A stretch of DNA of 64,000 bases, from contig NZ_JADBDS010000004.1 in NCBI RefSeq assembly GCF_014873705.1, positions 558,001 to 622,000 of the forward strand, written 5' to 3'. The DNA is from Mycobacterium sp. OAS707 (GTDB lineage Bacteria; Actinomycetota; Actinomycetes; Mycobacteriales; Mycobacteriaceae). A program made the position numbers and the translations under genes. Each line of letters opens with the position of its first letter. Within the stretch, counting starts at the first letter, position 1. Below are positions 17,195 to 25,564 of the stretch, piece after piece. The notes below the pieces were generated by a model. The model did not search any database. It was not told where the DNA came from and saw only the letters and a program-made list of their open reading frames with translations.

Positions 17195-17656
17195 GCCCGC
17201 CGCCGGTACGACGCAGCGTCCTACGTCGGGTTCGGTGATTCCAACCTTTGCTCCGGAAAACCTCCGCCAGCGGTTGCATGCCCGTTAGCAAAGCTTGTGC
17301 AATCCACGTCAATTGGTAGTGTCGCGTTCTAATCGGCCACAACAGCGATCTGAGATCGCGATCGCCGTGGCTGGTTCAGTCGCCAGGGGGTGGCGTCGAC
17401 GACGCGAATTGCGTTGACACTGGGAGGAAATGCGCAACAATGACTGCCCTCGGACGCCCTGCCGGAGACGACGGAAATTCTCCAGACGGTGCTGACTTCA
17501 GGAAATCAACGCGCCCCCTTGAGAGTCCGGAGCTATGTAGTGGACGACGGGCCCAAAGGCGGTCTGCAAATCTTCTCGGTTCGCTGCGTCGATAGGCTTG
17601 CGCCTCCCGCCGCGGTGCCGACAGATACATGAGCGCGATTGTGAAAGGACGGGAAG
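17195..17656. promoter_or_regulatory. Gap before the priming transferase with a candidate sigma-A promoter
   Basis: 462 bp without a convincing gene. TTGACA at 17414-17419 is followed after 16 bp by AACAAT (17436-17441), a plausible vegetative promoter for the transferase gene. A 51-codon reading frame from ATG 17440 has GGGAGG upstream but no recognisable product. Isolated half-sites ACCTTTGC and GCAAAG also occur here (near 17250 and 17287) but are not spaced like the shared operator. Confidence 0.4.
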
Positions 17657-19171
17657 ATGGCCACACTTCCTGCGTTACGTCCAATGGGACGCGCCCAGAA
17701 GGCATCTGGGCCGGAGCCGGCTTTCGCGGCGCAGCATGGGTCGCGACCGCCATGGCAGACGTGGTACCGCAGGGTGCTAGTCGTATCGGATACGGCCGTG
17801 ATCGTCAGTTGCGTCCTAGCCGCCCAATGGGTGCGCCTCGCCCTGCTGCCCGGCGCGGTGCCCGCCGTGGTCTGGCTCTACTACACGACAATCTCTTTGG
17901 TCATTGCGATGACATGGCTGGGCTTCTTGTCTGTGTACCGCACCCGGTCGCTGAGAATCGTTGGCGCGGGAGCCGAAGAGTATCGCCGTGTGCTATCTGC
18001 AACGCTTACCTTTGTCGGAATCACCGCGACCGCCCTTGTCTTCGTCCGTCCGGAGGTGGCGCGAGGTTATCTGGGCCTGGCACTGCCGCTCGGCGTCTGC
18101 GCGCTGCTACTGAGCCGAAATCTCTGGCGTCGCTGGATCGCAGCGCAACGCCGCAACGGTAGATGCATGTCGGCGATCGTGGTCGTCGGCGACCCGCGTG
18201 CCGTGCGTGCGTTGGCCATATCTCTGGCGCGCCAGCCCAGCCACGGCTGCCGAATCGTGGGCGTCTGCGTGCCGGGAGGCAGTGCCCTCGAAGCCATCGA
18301 CGTACCCGGCCGTTCGTCGTTGCCGATCTGCGGCGATGAATACTGCATCGAGTCCGTAGTCGCACAGACTCGTGCCGACACTGTGGCCCTGACAGCGACG
18401 GAGCACCTTGGGCCAGAGGGAATTCGCGATCTGTCCTGGCGCCTTGATGCCCTCGGTCTTGATCTGTTGGTTTCGCCCGGCGTGGACGACGTCGCGGCAC
18501 CGAGGCTCACGATGTGGCCGGTAGCGGGGCTCCCACTGATCCGCGTTCACCGGCCAAGTTACAACGGCGCCAAACGCTTTCAGAAGCGCGCATTCGACGT
18601 ATGCTTCGCAACCATCGTTCTCATCGCATCCCTGCCTGTGTTGCTCGTTGTTGCCATTGCTATCAAGCTCACGAGCAGAGGTCCGGTGTTCTACCGGTCA
18701 GAACGTATCGGGTTGGACGGCAAGCCCTTCAGCATCATCAAATTCCGAAGCATGGTAATCGACGCCGAGGCCCAGCTCGAAAGCCTCGCGGAGCTCAACG
18801 AGTGCGGCGGGGGCGTGCTGTTCAAGATCCGGCAGGATCCGCGCGTCACGAATGTCGGCCGCATCATCCGCCGTTTCAGCATCGACGAGCTACCTCAGTT
18901 CATGAACGTGCTGATGCGACACATGAGCGTGGTCGGTCCTCGTCCGCCGCTGCGCCGCGAGGTCGACACTTACGACGACCTCGTCAGACGCAGATTGCTT
19001 GTCCGGCCGGGCATTACAGGGCTTTGGCAGGTCAGCGGCCGGTCCGACTTGTCGTGGGAAGACTCGGTGCGCCTCGACCTGTCGTATGTCGAGAATTGGT
19101 CAATGCTCAGCGATCTGGTGATCGTGGCCAAGACATTGCGGGTAGTCGTCAACGGCGCCGGCGCCTACTGA
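17657..19171 (+). CDS. Polyprenyl-phosphate sugar-1-phosphate transferase (WbaP / WcaJ type)
   Basis: A 504-residue polyprenyl glycosylphosphotransferase that should prime the repeat unit by moving a sugar-1-phosphate to decaprenyl- or undecaprenyl-phosphate at the inner membrane. Four N-terminal helices (about 38-155) and a Rossmann-like middle domain (IVVVGDPRAVRAL) precede the re-entrant helix (FDVCFATIVLIASLPVLLVVA) and the catalytic core: GPVFYRSERIG, FSIIKFRSM, the Asp-Glu pair in SIDELPQFMNVL, MSVVGPRPPL and RPGITGLWQVSGRS. ATG 17657 has a purine-rich ribosome site (GGACGGGAAG). This is the committed first step of the Wzx/Wzy pathway seen downstream. Confidence 0.93.
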   Translation: MATLPALRPMGRAQKASGPEPAFAAQHGSRPPWQTWYRRVLVVSDTAVIVSCVLAAQWVRLALLPGAVPAVVWLYYTTISLVIAMTWLGFLSVYRTRSLRIVGAGAEEYRRVLSATLTFVGITATALVFVRPEVARGYLGLALPLGVCALLLSRNLWRRWIAAQRRNGRCMSAIVVVGDPRAVRALAISLARQPSHGCRIVGVCVPGGSALEAIDVPGRSSLPICGDEYCIESVVAQTRADTVALTATEHLGPEGIRDLSWRLDALGLDLLVSPGVDDVAAPRLTMWPVAGLPLIRVHRPSYNGAKRFQKRAFDVCFATIVLIASLPVLLVVAIAIKLTSRGPVFYRSERIGLDGKPFSIIKFRSMVIDAEAQLESLAELNECGGGVLFKIRQDPRVTNVGRIIRRFSIDELPQFMNVLMRHMSVVGPRPPLRREVDTYDDLVRRRLLVRPGITGLWQVSGRSDLSWEDSVRLDLSYVENWSMLSDLVIVAKTLRVVVNGAGAY

Positions 19172-19187
19172 CAGGCTGCCATGCGCG

Positions 19188-19619
19188 TCATGTCCGCAGT
19201 CGACAATCCTCCGAATGCGTACAGCCACCGGAATCAGGCATGTCGGATTCGCGTTCGGCATCGGGATCCAGCGTTGCGGCCAGCGCATTGAGCGCCCTTG
19301 GATGCGGTCGGTGGTAAACATGCATTCCTCGGCGCCGAGAGTCGATGAAGCCGGCGTGGCGCAACTGTCGCAGGTGGTGGCTGATAGTCGTCTCGGGCAG
19401 ACCGGTCGCGGTCGCTAGCACGCGGCCGCACTCCTCACCGCGCGCGGCGGCGAACAACATCGAGAGCAGCTTGATCCTCACCGGATGGCTCAGCACCCTG
19501 AGCCGAAACGCCATTTCCGTTGCGGCGAGATCGCTGACCGGACCTGCGGCGACTGGAGTGCAATGCAGGGGTCCTGCAGTATCGGCGACTGGCACTGGGT
19601 GTTCCTCCGTTCTCGTCAC
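19188..19619 (-). CDS. ArsR/SmtB-like winged-helix regulator
   Basis: A 143-residue protein with a winged-helix core: FRLRVLSHPVRIKLLSMLF, then LPETTISHHLRQLRHAGFID and the wing SRRRGMHVYHRPHPRALNAL. Cys residues occur in the N-terminal arm (HCTP), before the recognition helix (GEECGRVL) and in a C-terminal tail (GGCTHSEDC), so metal or thiol sensing is possible. It converges on the priming transferase gene (16-bp gap) and follows rmlA on the same strand. The 225-bp AT-rich stretch upstream probably holds its promoter. It is a candidate local regulator of the polysaccharide locus. Confidence 0.8.
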   Translation of the reverse strand: MTRTEEHPVPVADTAGPLHCTPVAAGPVSDLAATEMAFRLRVLSHPVRIKLLSMLFAAARGEECGRVLATATGLPETTISHHLRQLRHAGFIDSRRRGMHVYHRPHPRALNALAATLDPDAERESDMPDSGGCTHSEDCRLRT

Positions 19620-19844
19620 CGCGCCCCCAGGATTCCCGGGGAGCCGGAGTGATTACGCCCGGCCTAACATGCATAGCGTCGGTTACTAACGCACTTTAGA
19701 TACCTTTTGACTTTTTTAAAAGCCCTTTGCTGCACATATATATTGACGTGACCGTAGTTACGCTTCCGTTGATTTTGAACGGCGTTGCTGACGAGTGCCC
19801 ATTTACGGGAACAGGTTGTGTTCGCGTTCGGGGCCGGCTACCAG
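19620..19844. other. AT-rich intergenic stretch between rmlA and the ArsR-like gene
   Basis: 225 bp. The segment 19690-19760 is strikingly AT-rich for this genome and includes CTTTT-TT-AAAAG (19711-19722) and a run of alternating AT. As the upstream region of the minus-strand ArsR-like gene, it is probably that gene's promoter and operator. No gene was found in it. Confidence 0.4.
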
Positions 19845-20732
19845 TCAGGCGGGCACAGGCCGGGAAACCACGCCGTCGAGGAGGTCGAGCAGGTAACGAC
19901 CGTATCCGGACTTGTACTGGAGCTCGGCACGCTCCCGGAGTTCGTCGTCGCTGATGAAACCCCGCCGCCAGGCAGCCTCCTCAGGCACCCCGATCTTCAG
20001 GCCCTGTCGCTCCTCGATCGTGTGAACGTAGTTCGCGGCTTGAAGCAATGAATCGAAGGTGCCGGTGTCAAGCCAGGCGGTGCCGCGGGGAAGCACCTCA
20101 ACGGAGAGCTTTTCCATCTCGAGGTAGGCGCGGTTGACGTCAGTGATCTCGTACTCCCCGCGATCGGAGGGCAAAAGGCCGGCAGCGATGTCGACGACGT
20201 TGTTGTCATAGAAGTACAGCCCCGGCACCGCATACTCCGACCGGGGCACCTTCGGCTTCTCTTCCAAAGACACCGCCCGGCTCCGATCGTCGAACTCGAC
20301 CACGCCGTACCGCCCCGGATCTGACACGCGGTAGGCGAAGATGACCCCGCCGTCGACTTCGCTGAACCGACTCAGCCGTGATCCGAGTCCGGGACCGTTG
20401 AAAATGTTGTCGCCGAGCATTAGTGCGACTGATTGGGTCCCGATGTGATCCCTACCGAGTACGAACGCGCGCGCCAGCCCGTCAGGGACGGACTGAATCG
20501 CATAAGTGATCGAGATCCCGAACTGGGCGCCATCCCCTAACAGCCGGTGGTATGCCGCGGCGTCCGTCGGCGTGGTGATGATCAACACGTCGCGAATGCC
20601 GGCAAGGATCAACGTCGACAGCGGGTAGTAGATCATCGGCTTGTCGTATACGGGCAACAGCTGCTTGCTTGTGCCGACGGTGATGGGGTGCAGTCGTGAG
20701 CCGGTTCCACCGGCGAGGATGATCCCGCGCAT
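19845..20732 (-). CDS. rmlA: Glucose-1-phosphate thymidylyltransferase
   Basis: A 295-residue nucleotidyltransferase that makes dTDP-glucose from dTTP and glucose-1-phosphate, the entry to dTDP-rhamnose and related sugars. The signature GGTGSRLHPIT is followed by KQLLPVYDKPMIYYPL, MLGDNIF (metal-binding Asp), SLEEKPKVP and GTAWLDTGT. ATG 20732 (MRGIILAGG) fits all homologues; an upstream in-frame start at 20780 does not. It is transcribed opposite to the rest of the locus, and a shared operator palindrome lies 95-118 bp upstream. Confidence 0.95.
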   Translation of the reverse strand: MRGIILAGGTGSRLHPITVGTSKQLLPVYDKPMIYYPLSTLILAGIRDVLIITTPTDAAAYHRLLGDGAQFGISITYAIQSVPDGLARAFVLGRDHIGTQSVALMLGDNIFNGPGLGSRLSRFSEVDGGVIFAYRVSDPGRYGVVEFDDRSRAVSLEEKPKVPRSEYAVPGLYFYDNNVVDIAAGLLPSDRGEYEITDVNRAYLEMEKLSVEVLPRGTAWLDTGTFDSLLQAANYVHTIEERQGLKIGVPEEAAWRRGFISDDELRERAELQYKSGYGRYLLDLLDGVVSRPVPA

Positions 20733-20826
20733 ATCCAGCAGTGTGACGACTCTTCCGAGTTTCCGCCAGCCGAATTCCAATTTGCCGCAGAATCAGATGG
20801 TTAACTCTTGGTAACGATGAGACGGG

Positions 20827-20850
20827 ACCTTTGCCAATTTTCTGGCAAAC
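20827..20850 (-). promoter_or_regulatory. Shared palindromic operator, site 2 (rmlA)
   Basis: Inverted repeat TTTGCCA (20830-20836) and TGGCAAA (20843-20849) with a 6-bp spacer, preceded by ACC as at site 1. Arm spacing (20 bp from TTTGC to GCAAA) equals that of site 1, and the AG-rich spacer bases on the minus strand are also conserved. Confidence 0.6.
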
Positions 20851-21295
20851 GCTATAACGGTTGTGAATGCCTGGTGTTGATGTGGCCAGAGTGGTAGTGC
20901 GTATTGACGCTCACGGCGACGGGATCTGCCAGCGCAATACACTACGTAGCCGATCTTCAATTTTCGCAACCACGTACACCTGCCGCTACTAACTGGTCTT
21001 TTCCGTGCCCTTCCGGCCGTTAGACGCGACCAACGGCCTGCGCAGCTTTACCAGATTCATGGCATAGGTGCGTCCAACTCGTACAGGGATTGCAAAGGGA
21101 TTCGCAAAGCTTGTTTCTCAACGTCAGCAAAGTAATCTGTGCACCTAAATGTCGGCAGATGAACGAGGTTGGACAATCAAGAATGAATAGCTGTCTGCTA
21201 CTCAGGCCCCCCGCGGGAAGAGCGGGAGGTGGTCGGCTCCGCCCCAGTGCCGGCCACCTCCCGGCCCCCCGCCACATCCCGATGCGTGACGCCGC
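20851..21295. other. Leader region of the CDP-sugar operon with a long stem-loop
   Basis: About 445 bp with no convincing gene. GCAAAG occurs three times (21091-21130). A perfect 9-bp stem GGGAGGTGG (21224-21232) and CCACCTCCC (21254-21262) lies 34 bp before the SDR start, within a short frame from ATG 21183 that runs past the SDR start. No run of T follows the stem, so an attenuator or mRNA-stabilising leader is more likely than an intrinsic terminator. Confidence 0.4.
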
Positions 21296-22327
21296 ATGCG
21301 GATCCTGATCACCGGGCACCTCGGCTATATCGGCGTGGAGATGACGTCCTACCTGGCCGATCTTGGCCACGAGATCATCGGTCTCGACACGGATCTCTAC
21401 GGCGAATGCAACTTCCTCGCCGCGCCTGACCCGGTGCCGACACTCGATGTCGATGTGCGCGACGTGACCGTCGCCGACTTGATTGGTTTCGACGCGGTCA
21501 TCCACCTTGCCGCGTTGTCCAACGATCCTCTTGCAGATCTCAATCCGTTGCTGACTTACGCCATTAACCGGGACGCCTCAATAAACCTCGCTCGAGCGGC
21601 GAAAAACGCTGGGGTAAAGCGATTCCTCTTCGCATCGTCATGCAGCTTGTACGGCCGGGGCGGCGACATGGAACTCCACGAGGGGGTTTCGTTCGACCCC
21701 GTCACTCCTTACGGCGAATCCAAAGTCGACGTCGAGCGCGCGTTGTCAGCGATGGCTGACGAGAAATTCTCCCCCGTGTACTTACGCAACGCGACGGCAT
21801 ACGGCGTTTCGCGTCGTCTTCGGGCGGATGTATTGGTCAACAATCTCGTCGGCCACGCGGTGACCAGCGGCGAGGTGATCATGCAGAGCGACGGCTCACC
21901 CTGGCGGCCTTTGGTCCACATTCTGGACATCGCGCAGGCCTTCGGCCAAGTACTGGTCGCTCCCCGCGACGTGATCCACAACCAGGCATTCAACGTCGGC
22001 CGGGTCGGCGAGAACTACCGAGTGCGCGATGTGGCCAGCCTCGTCGCGGCGGTCATGCCCGGCGTCAGCGTCAGCTGTGCAGCGGGAGCCACTTCCGATA
22101 TTCGGGACTACCGCGTCGATTTCGGCAAGATACAGCGCGCGATACCCGGCTACCGGCCCCGGTGGACTGTGCGGCAAGGCATCGAACAACTATTGGCCGC
22201 ATACGTACGGGCCGGAATGACGGCCGATGACTTCGCGGGCCCAACGTACTTTCGTCTGCGCACCATCAGAGCGCTCATCGACCGCGGCGACCTCGATCTC
22301 GAATTGCGACAGGTCGCCCGGCGATGA
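21296..22327 (+). CDS. NAD-dependent nucleotide-sugar epimerase / dehydratase (extended SDR)
   Basis: A 343-residue extended SDR. The cofactor motif is TGHLGYIG at the N-terminus, followed by DVDVRDV, VIHLAALSNDP, ASSCSLYG (catalytic Ser region) and PYGESK (Tyr-x-x-x-Lys). It should modify a nucleotide sugar; the neighbours suggest a CDP-linked one. The stop overlaps the aminotransferase start as ATGA (22324-22327). No clear ribosome site precedes ATG 21296; a strong stem-loop lies 34 bp upstream. It does not look like a classical CDP-glucose 4,6-dehydratase, so its step (epimerisation, reduction or dehydration) is open. Confidence 0.85.
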   Translation: MRILITGHLGYIGVEMTSYLADLGHEIIGLDTDLYGECNFLAAPDPVPTLDVDVRDVTVADLIGFDAVIHLAALSNDPLADLNPLLTYAINRDASINLARAAKNAGVKRFLFASSCSLYGRGGDMELHEGVSFDPVTPYGESKVDVERALSAMADEKFSPVYLRNATAYGVSRRLRADVLVNNLVGHAVTSGEVIMQSDGSPWRPLVHILDIAQAFGQVLVAPRDVIHNQAFNVGRVGENYRVRDVASLVAAVMPGVSVSCAAGATSDIRDYRVDFGKIQRAIPGYRPRWTVRQGIEQLLAAYVRAGMTADDFAGPTYFRLRTIRALIDRGDLDLELRQVARR

Positions 22328-23505
22328 GCATCGATGCGACGGTAGCGGTCAACGGCAATCCGACGGCTGCGGAGCGCATTCCGGTTGCCGGCCCCTGGGT
22401 CACCGATCTCGAGGTGCGCTACGTCGCAGAAGCGGCTGCCAACGACTGGTACGGCACCGCGGGACAGTCGGTCGACCTGTTCGAGTCGGAGTTCGCGCAA
22501 TACCTCGAAGTCAAACATGCAGCGGCGGTGCCACACGGAACCTCGGCATTGCATTTGGCAATGCTCGCACTGGATATCGGCCCGGGCGACGAGGTGATCG
22601 TGCCCGAAACCACATGGGTGGCGAGCGCCGCCCCGATTGTGTACCTCGGCGCCACCCCCGTCTTCGCCGATGTCGACCGTACGACATGGTGCTTGGACCC
22701 CCTGTCGCTCGCACAGTGCATCACCGCGCGGACAAAAGCGATCGTGACCGTCGATTTGTACGGGGCCATTCCCGACATGAGCGCGATCGGTGCACTCGCC
22801 CAAGGCATTCCGATCATCGAGGACGCCGCCCAGGCAATCGGTGCCACATGGCACACGGCTCCCGCAGGCACCCTTGGCGATATCGCCATATTCAGCTTCC
22901 ACGGCACCAAGACGATGACCACCGGCGAAGGAGGAATGGTCGTCACGAATAGAAGTGACCTGTTCTCGCGAGTGGCGACCATGCGTGATCACGGCCGGAG
23001 CACGGCGAATCATCGGTTGTTCACGACTGACGAGATCGGCTTCAAATACCGAATGAGCAGTCTGCAGGCGGCATTCGGAAGGGCCCAGCTCTCCCGTATC
23101 GATGAACTACTGGAGAAGAAGCAGCAGATCTTCTGCTGGTACTCAGAGCGGTTGGCCGACATACCCGACATCAACCTCAATCACCACACCCCGGACGTCA
23201 TGAACACGTACTGGATGGTCAACCTCGTCGTCGACCGCTCATATCAACTCTCGACCAAGGAGATGATGCGGTACTTCGACCTGCATGGCGTAGATACCCG
23301 CCCGTTCCTTCCGCCGCTGAGTTCGTTGAGCGCATTCGCCGGATACGACACAGTGTTCGGCGCACCCGACCGCAATCCTGTCGCCTACGACATCGCCGCT
23401 CGATCGATCAATCTCCCCTCGGCCCTGATGTTGAACGAGTCCCAGGTCGATCGTGTGTGCACCTGTTTACGCGAGTTACTCACCTCAGCAAGGAGCGATA
23501 GATGA
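22324..23505 (+). CDS. DegT/DnrJ/EryC1/StrS-family sugar aminotransferase
   Basis: A 393-residue PLP-dependent nucleotide-sugar aminotransferase. It shows PHGTSALHLAMLAL, the Asp-containing cofactor site IIEDAAQAIGA and the Schiff-base Lys (about K196) in SFHGTKTMTTGEGGM. It would convert a keto-sugar nucleotide into an amino sugar with Glu or Gln as donor. Both ends overlap neighbours by 4 bp (ATGA), so it is tightly coupled to the SDR and the cytidylyltransferase. The amination position (C3 or C4) cannot be read from the sequence. Confidence 0.92.
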   Translation: MSIDATVAVNGNPTAAERIPVAGPWVTDLEVRYVAEAAANDWYGTAGQSVDLFESEFAQYLEVKHAAAVPHGTSALHLAMLALDIGPGDEVIVPETTWVASAAPIVYLGATPVFADVDRTTWCLDPLSLAQCITARTKAIVTVDLYGAIPDMSAIGALAQGIPIIEDAAQAIGATWHTAPAGTLGDIAIFSFHGTKTMTTGEGGMVVTNRSDLFSRVATMRDHGRSTANHRLFTTDEIGFKYRMSSLQAAFGRAQLSRIDELLEKKQQIFCWYSERLADIPDINLNHHTPDVMNTYWMVNLVVDRSYQLSTKEMMRYFDLHGVDTRPFLPPLSSLSAFAGYDTVFGAPDRNPVAYDIAARSINLPSALMLNESQVDRVCTCLRELLTSARSDR

Positions 23506-24296
23506 AGGCTGTAATTCTTGCCGGCGGACGCGGTACCCGGATCAGCGAAGAGTCCCAGAGCCGACCCAAGCCCATGGTCGAGATCGGGGGGCGCCCGATC
23601 CTGTGGCACATCATGAAAATCTATGGCACCGCGGGGATCACCGAGTTCATCGTCCTGCTGGGCTACAAGGGCTACATGATCAAGGAGTTCTTTGCGAACT
23701 ACTTCCTTCATTCCTCCGATGTGACGATCGACCTCGCCGCTGACACTGTCACGACACTGCAGTCCAATACCGAGCCATGGAAAGTCACGCTGCTCGACAC
23801 CGGTGCGAACACCATGACCGGCGGACGACTGCTACGAGCCAGAGATCACATCGGAAGCGAAACATTTACGTTCACTTACGGCGACGGCGTCACCGACCTC
23901 GATGTCCGCAAAGTCGTTGACTTCCATCGCAGTACGGGAACGATTGCGACAGTCACCGCCGTTCAACCACCGGGTCGCTACGGAACCCTGGATCTCGAGG
24001 ACGGTTGCCGGGCCCGATTCGCAGAGAAGCCGCAGGGCAGCAGCGGCTGGGTCAATGGCGGATTCTTCGTTGCCTCTCCTTCGATCCTCGACTACATCGA
24101 CGGCGACGAAACAGTTTTCGAACAGGCGCCGATGAACCGACTGTCCGCTGACAGCGAGCTGTCCGCATATCGCCACGACGGTTTCTGGATGGGCATGGAC
24201 ACCCTGTGGGACAAGATCAATCTCGACAACTTGTGGAACGACGGCAAGGCGCCGTGGAAGATCTGGTCCGACGCCCCGATCGGATCACTCCGGTGA
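23502..24296 (+). CDS. rfbF: Glucose-1-phosphate cytidylyltransferase
   Basis: A 264-residue nucleotidyltransferase that makes CDP-glucose, as in CDP-dideoxyhexose pathways. Motifs are ILAGGRGTRISEES, RPKPMVEIGGRPILWHIMK, TYGDGVTDLD, VTAVQPPGRYG, FAEKP, WVNGGFFV and HDGFWMGMDTLWDK. The length and the RPKPMVEIGG and DGFWMGMDT blocks set it apart from rmlA-type thymidylyltransferases. The start overlaps the aminotransferase stop (ATGA), and the stop overlaps the methyltransferase start (GTGA). It defines the cassette as CDP-sugar based. Confidence 0.94.
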   Translation: MKAVILAGGRGTRISEESQSRPKPMVEIGGRPILWHIMKIYGTAGITEFIVLLGYKGYMIKEFFANYFLHSSDVTIDLAADTVTTLQSNTEPWKVTLLDTGANTMTGGRLLRARDHIGSETFTFTYGDGVTDLDVRKVVDFHRSTGTIATVTAVQPPGRYGTLDLEDGCRARFAEKPQGSSGWVNGGFFVASPSILDYIDGDETVFEQAPMNRLSADSELSAYRHDGFWMGMDTLWDKINLDNLWNDGKAPWKIWSDAPIGSLR

Positions 24297-25525
24297 CGGG
24301 GAGGTGCAGGCACTGCGGGTTGCCGCTCAAACACTCGTTCTGCGATCTGGGTATGTCACCGCTGGCGAACTCGTACCTGACCGAAGCACAGCTGGATCAG
24401 CCTGAGATCTTCTTTCCGCTGCACGCGCATGTGTGCTCGGAGTGCCTGCTGGTGCAGGTAGGCGAATTCGAGGCGCCCGACACGATTTTCAATGACTACG
24501 CATACTTCTCGTCCTACTCGCAGAGCTGGCTGGAACATGCTCGAGCCTACGCGAAGGACGTGATCGCTCGCTTCTCGCTGAATCAATCGACACAGGTCAT
24601 CGAGATCGCGAGTAATGACGGTTACCTGCTGAGGAATTTTGTCGCCGAGGGAATTCCGTCACTGGGCATCGAGCCGGCAGAGAATGTTGCGCAGGAGGCG
24701 CGCCGGCTCGGGATACCGACAGAGACAATGTTCTTCGGTTCCGATCTCGCGAGCGAACTCGCGGCTCGTGGTACCAGAGCAAAGCTGCTGATCGGTAACA
24801 ACGTGCTCGCGCATGTGCCCGACTTGAACGATTTCGTCGCGGGCATGTCCATCGTGCTGTCCGAGGACGGCGTGATCACCATGGAGTTTCCGCACGTCCT
24901 GCAATTGATCACGCAGAACCAGTTCGACACCATCTACCACGAACACTTCTCATACTTTTCGCTATTGACCGTGACCCGCGTCTTCGATTCAAACAACCTG
25001 CGCATCTTCGACGTCGACCAGATCGATACCCATGGCGGATCGTTGCGAATCTACGCCTGCCACAGAGACTTCGACGGACATCAGACGACCGGTCGAGTCC
25101 GCGACGTAGAAGAAGCCGAGCGCGCAGCACGCCTCGACACCCTCGACGGGTACCTCGGCTATCCCGAAAGTGTGCAGGGCGTGAAACGCAGCCTGCTGAG
25201 AATTTTGATCGAAGCTCGCGACCTCGGTTATTCCACAGTGGCATACGGTGCACCGGCCAAGGGCAACACTTTGCTCAACTACTGCGGTATTCGGGATGAC
25301 CTCATCGAATACACCGTTGACCGCAGCCCGCACAAGCAAGGTCGCTACCTGCCGGGTACACACCTCCCGATCTACCCGCCCTCTCACATCCGCGAGACCC
25401 GTCCGGACTACGTACTGATCCTGCCGTGGAATCTGAAGGACGAAATCATGCGCGAGATGGCCTATGTCCGCGAATGGGGCGCCCAATTCATAGTTCCCAT
25501 CCCCGAATTGGCGATTCTCGGGTGA
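24293..25525 (+). CDS. Nucleotide-sugar C-methyltransferase (zinc-motif, SAM-dependent)
   Basis: A 410-residue protein of the three-part sugar C-methyltransferase family. An N-terminal zinc-binding module (C5-x-x-C8 and C48-x-x-C51) precedes the SAM domain (QVIEIASNDGYLLRNF, near 110-126) and a C-terminal Rossmann-like domain (VAYGAPAKGNTLLNY). The usual motif YHEHFSYFSL is present. Such enzymes add a methyl group to a ring carbon of a keto-sugar nucleotide, as TcaB9 and TylCIII do. GTG 24293 overlaps the rfbF stop by 4 bp. Together with the aminotransferase this predicts a branched-chain amino sugar. Confidence 0.9.
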   Translation: MTGRCRHCGLPLKHSFCDLGMSPLANSYLTEAQLDQPEIFFPLHAHVCSECLLVQVGEFEAPDTIFNDYAYFSSYSQSWLEHARAYAKDVIARFSLNQSTQVIEIASNDGYLLRNFVAEGIPSLGIEPAENVAQEARRLGIPTETMFFGSDLASELAARGTRAKLLIGNNVLAHVPDLNDFVAGMSIVLSEDGVITMEFPHVLQLITQNQFDTIYHEHFSYFSLLTVTRVFDSNNLRIFDVDQIDTHGGSLRIYACHRDFDGHQTTGRVRDVEEAERAARLDTLDGYLGYPESVQGVKRSLLRILIEARDLGYSTVAYGAPAKGNTLLNYCGIRDDLIEYTVDRSPHKQGRYLPGTHLPIYPPSHIRETRPDYVLILPWNLKDEIMREMAYVREWGAQFIVPIPELAILG

Positions 25526-25564
25526 TCACCACGATTACGACCTTCGCATGAAAGGAAACACGTT

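Noticed and set aside
19143..19171. GC-rich palindrome at the end of the priming transferase gene as a terminator
   Set aside because: The GGCGCC repeats are part of the coding sequence for a Gly/Ala tail and are not followed by a T-run.
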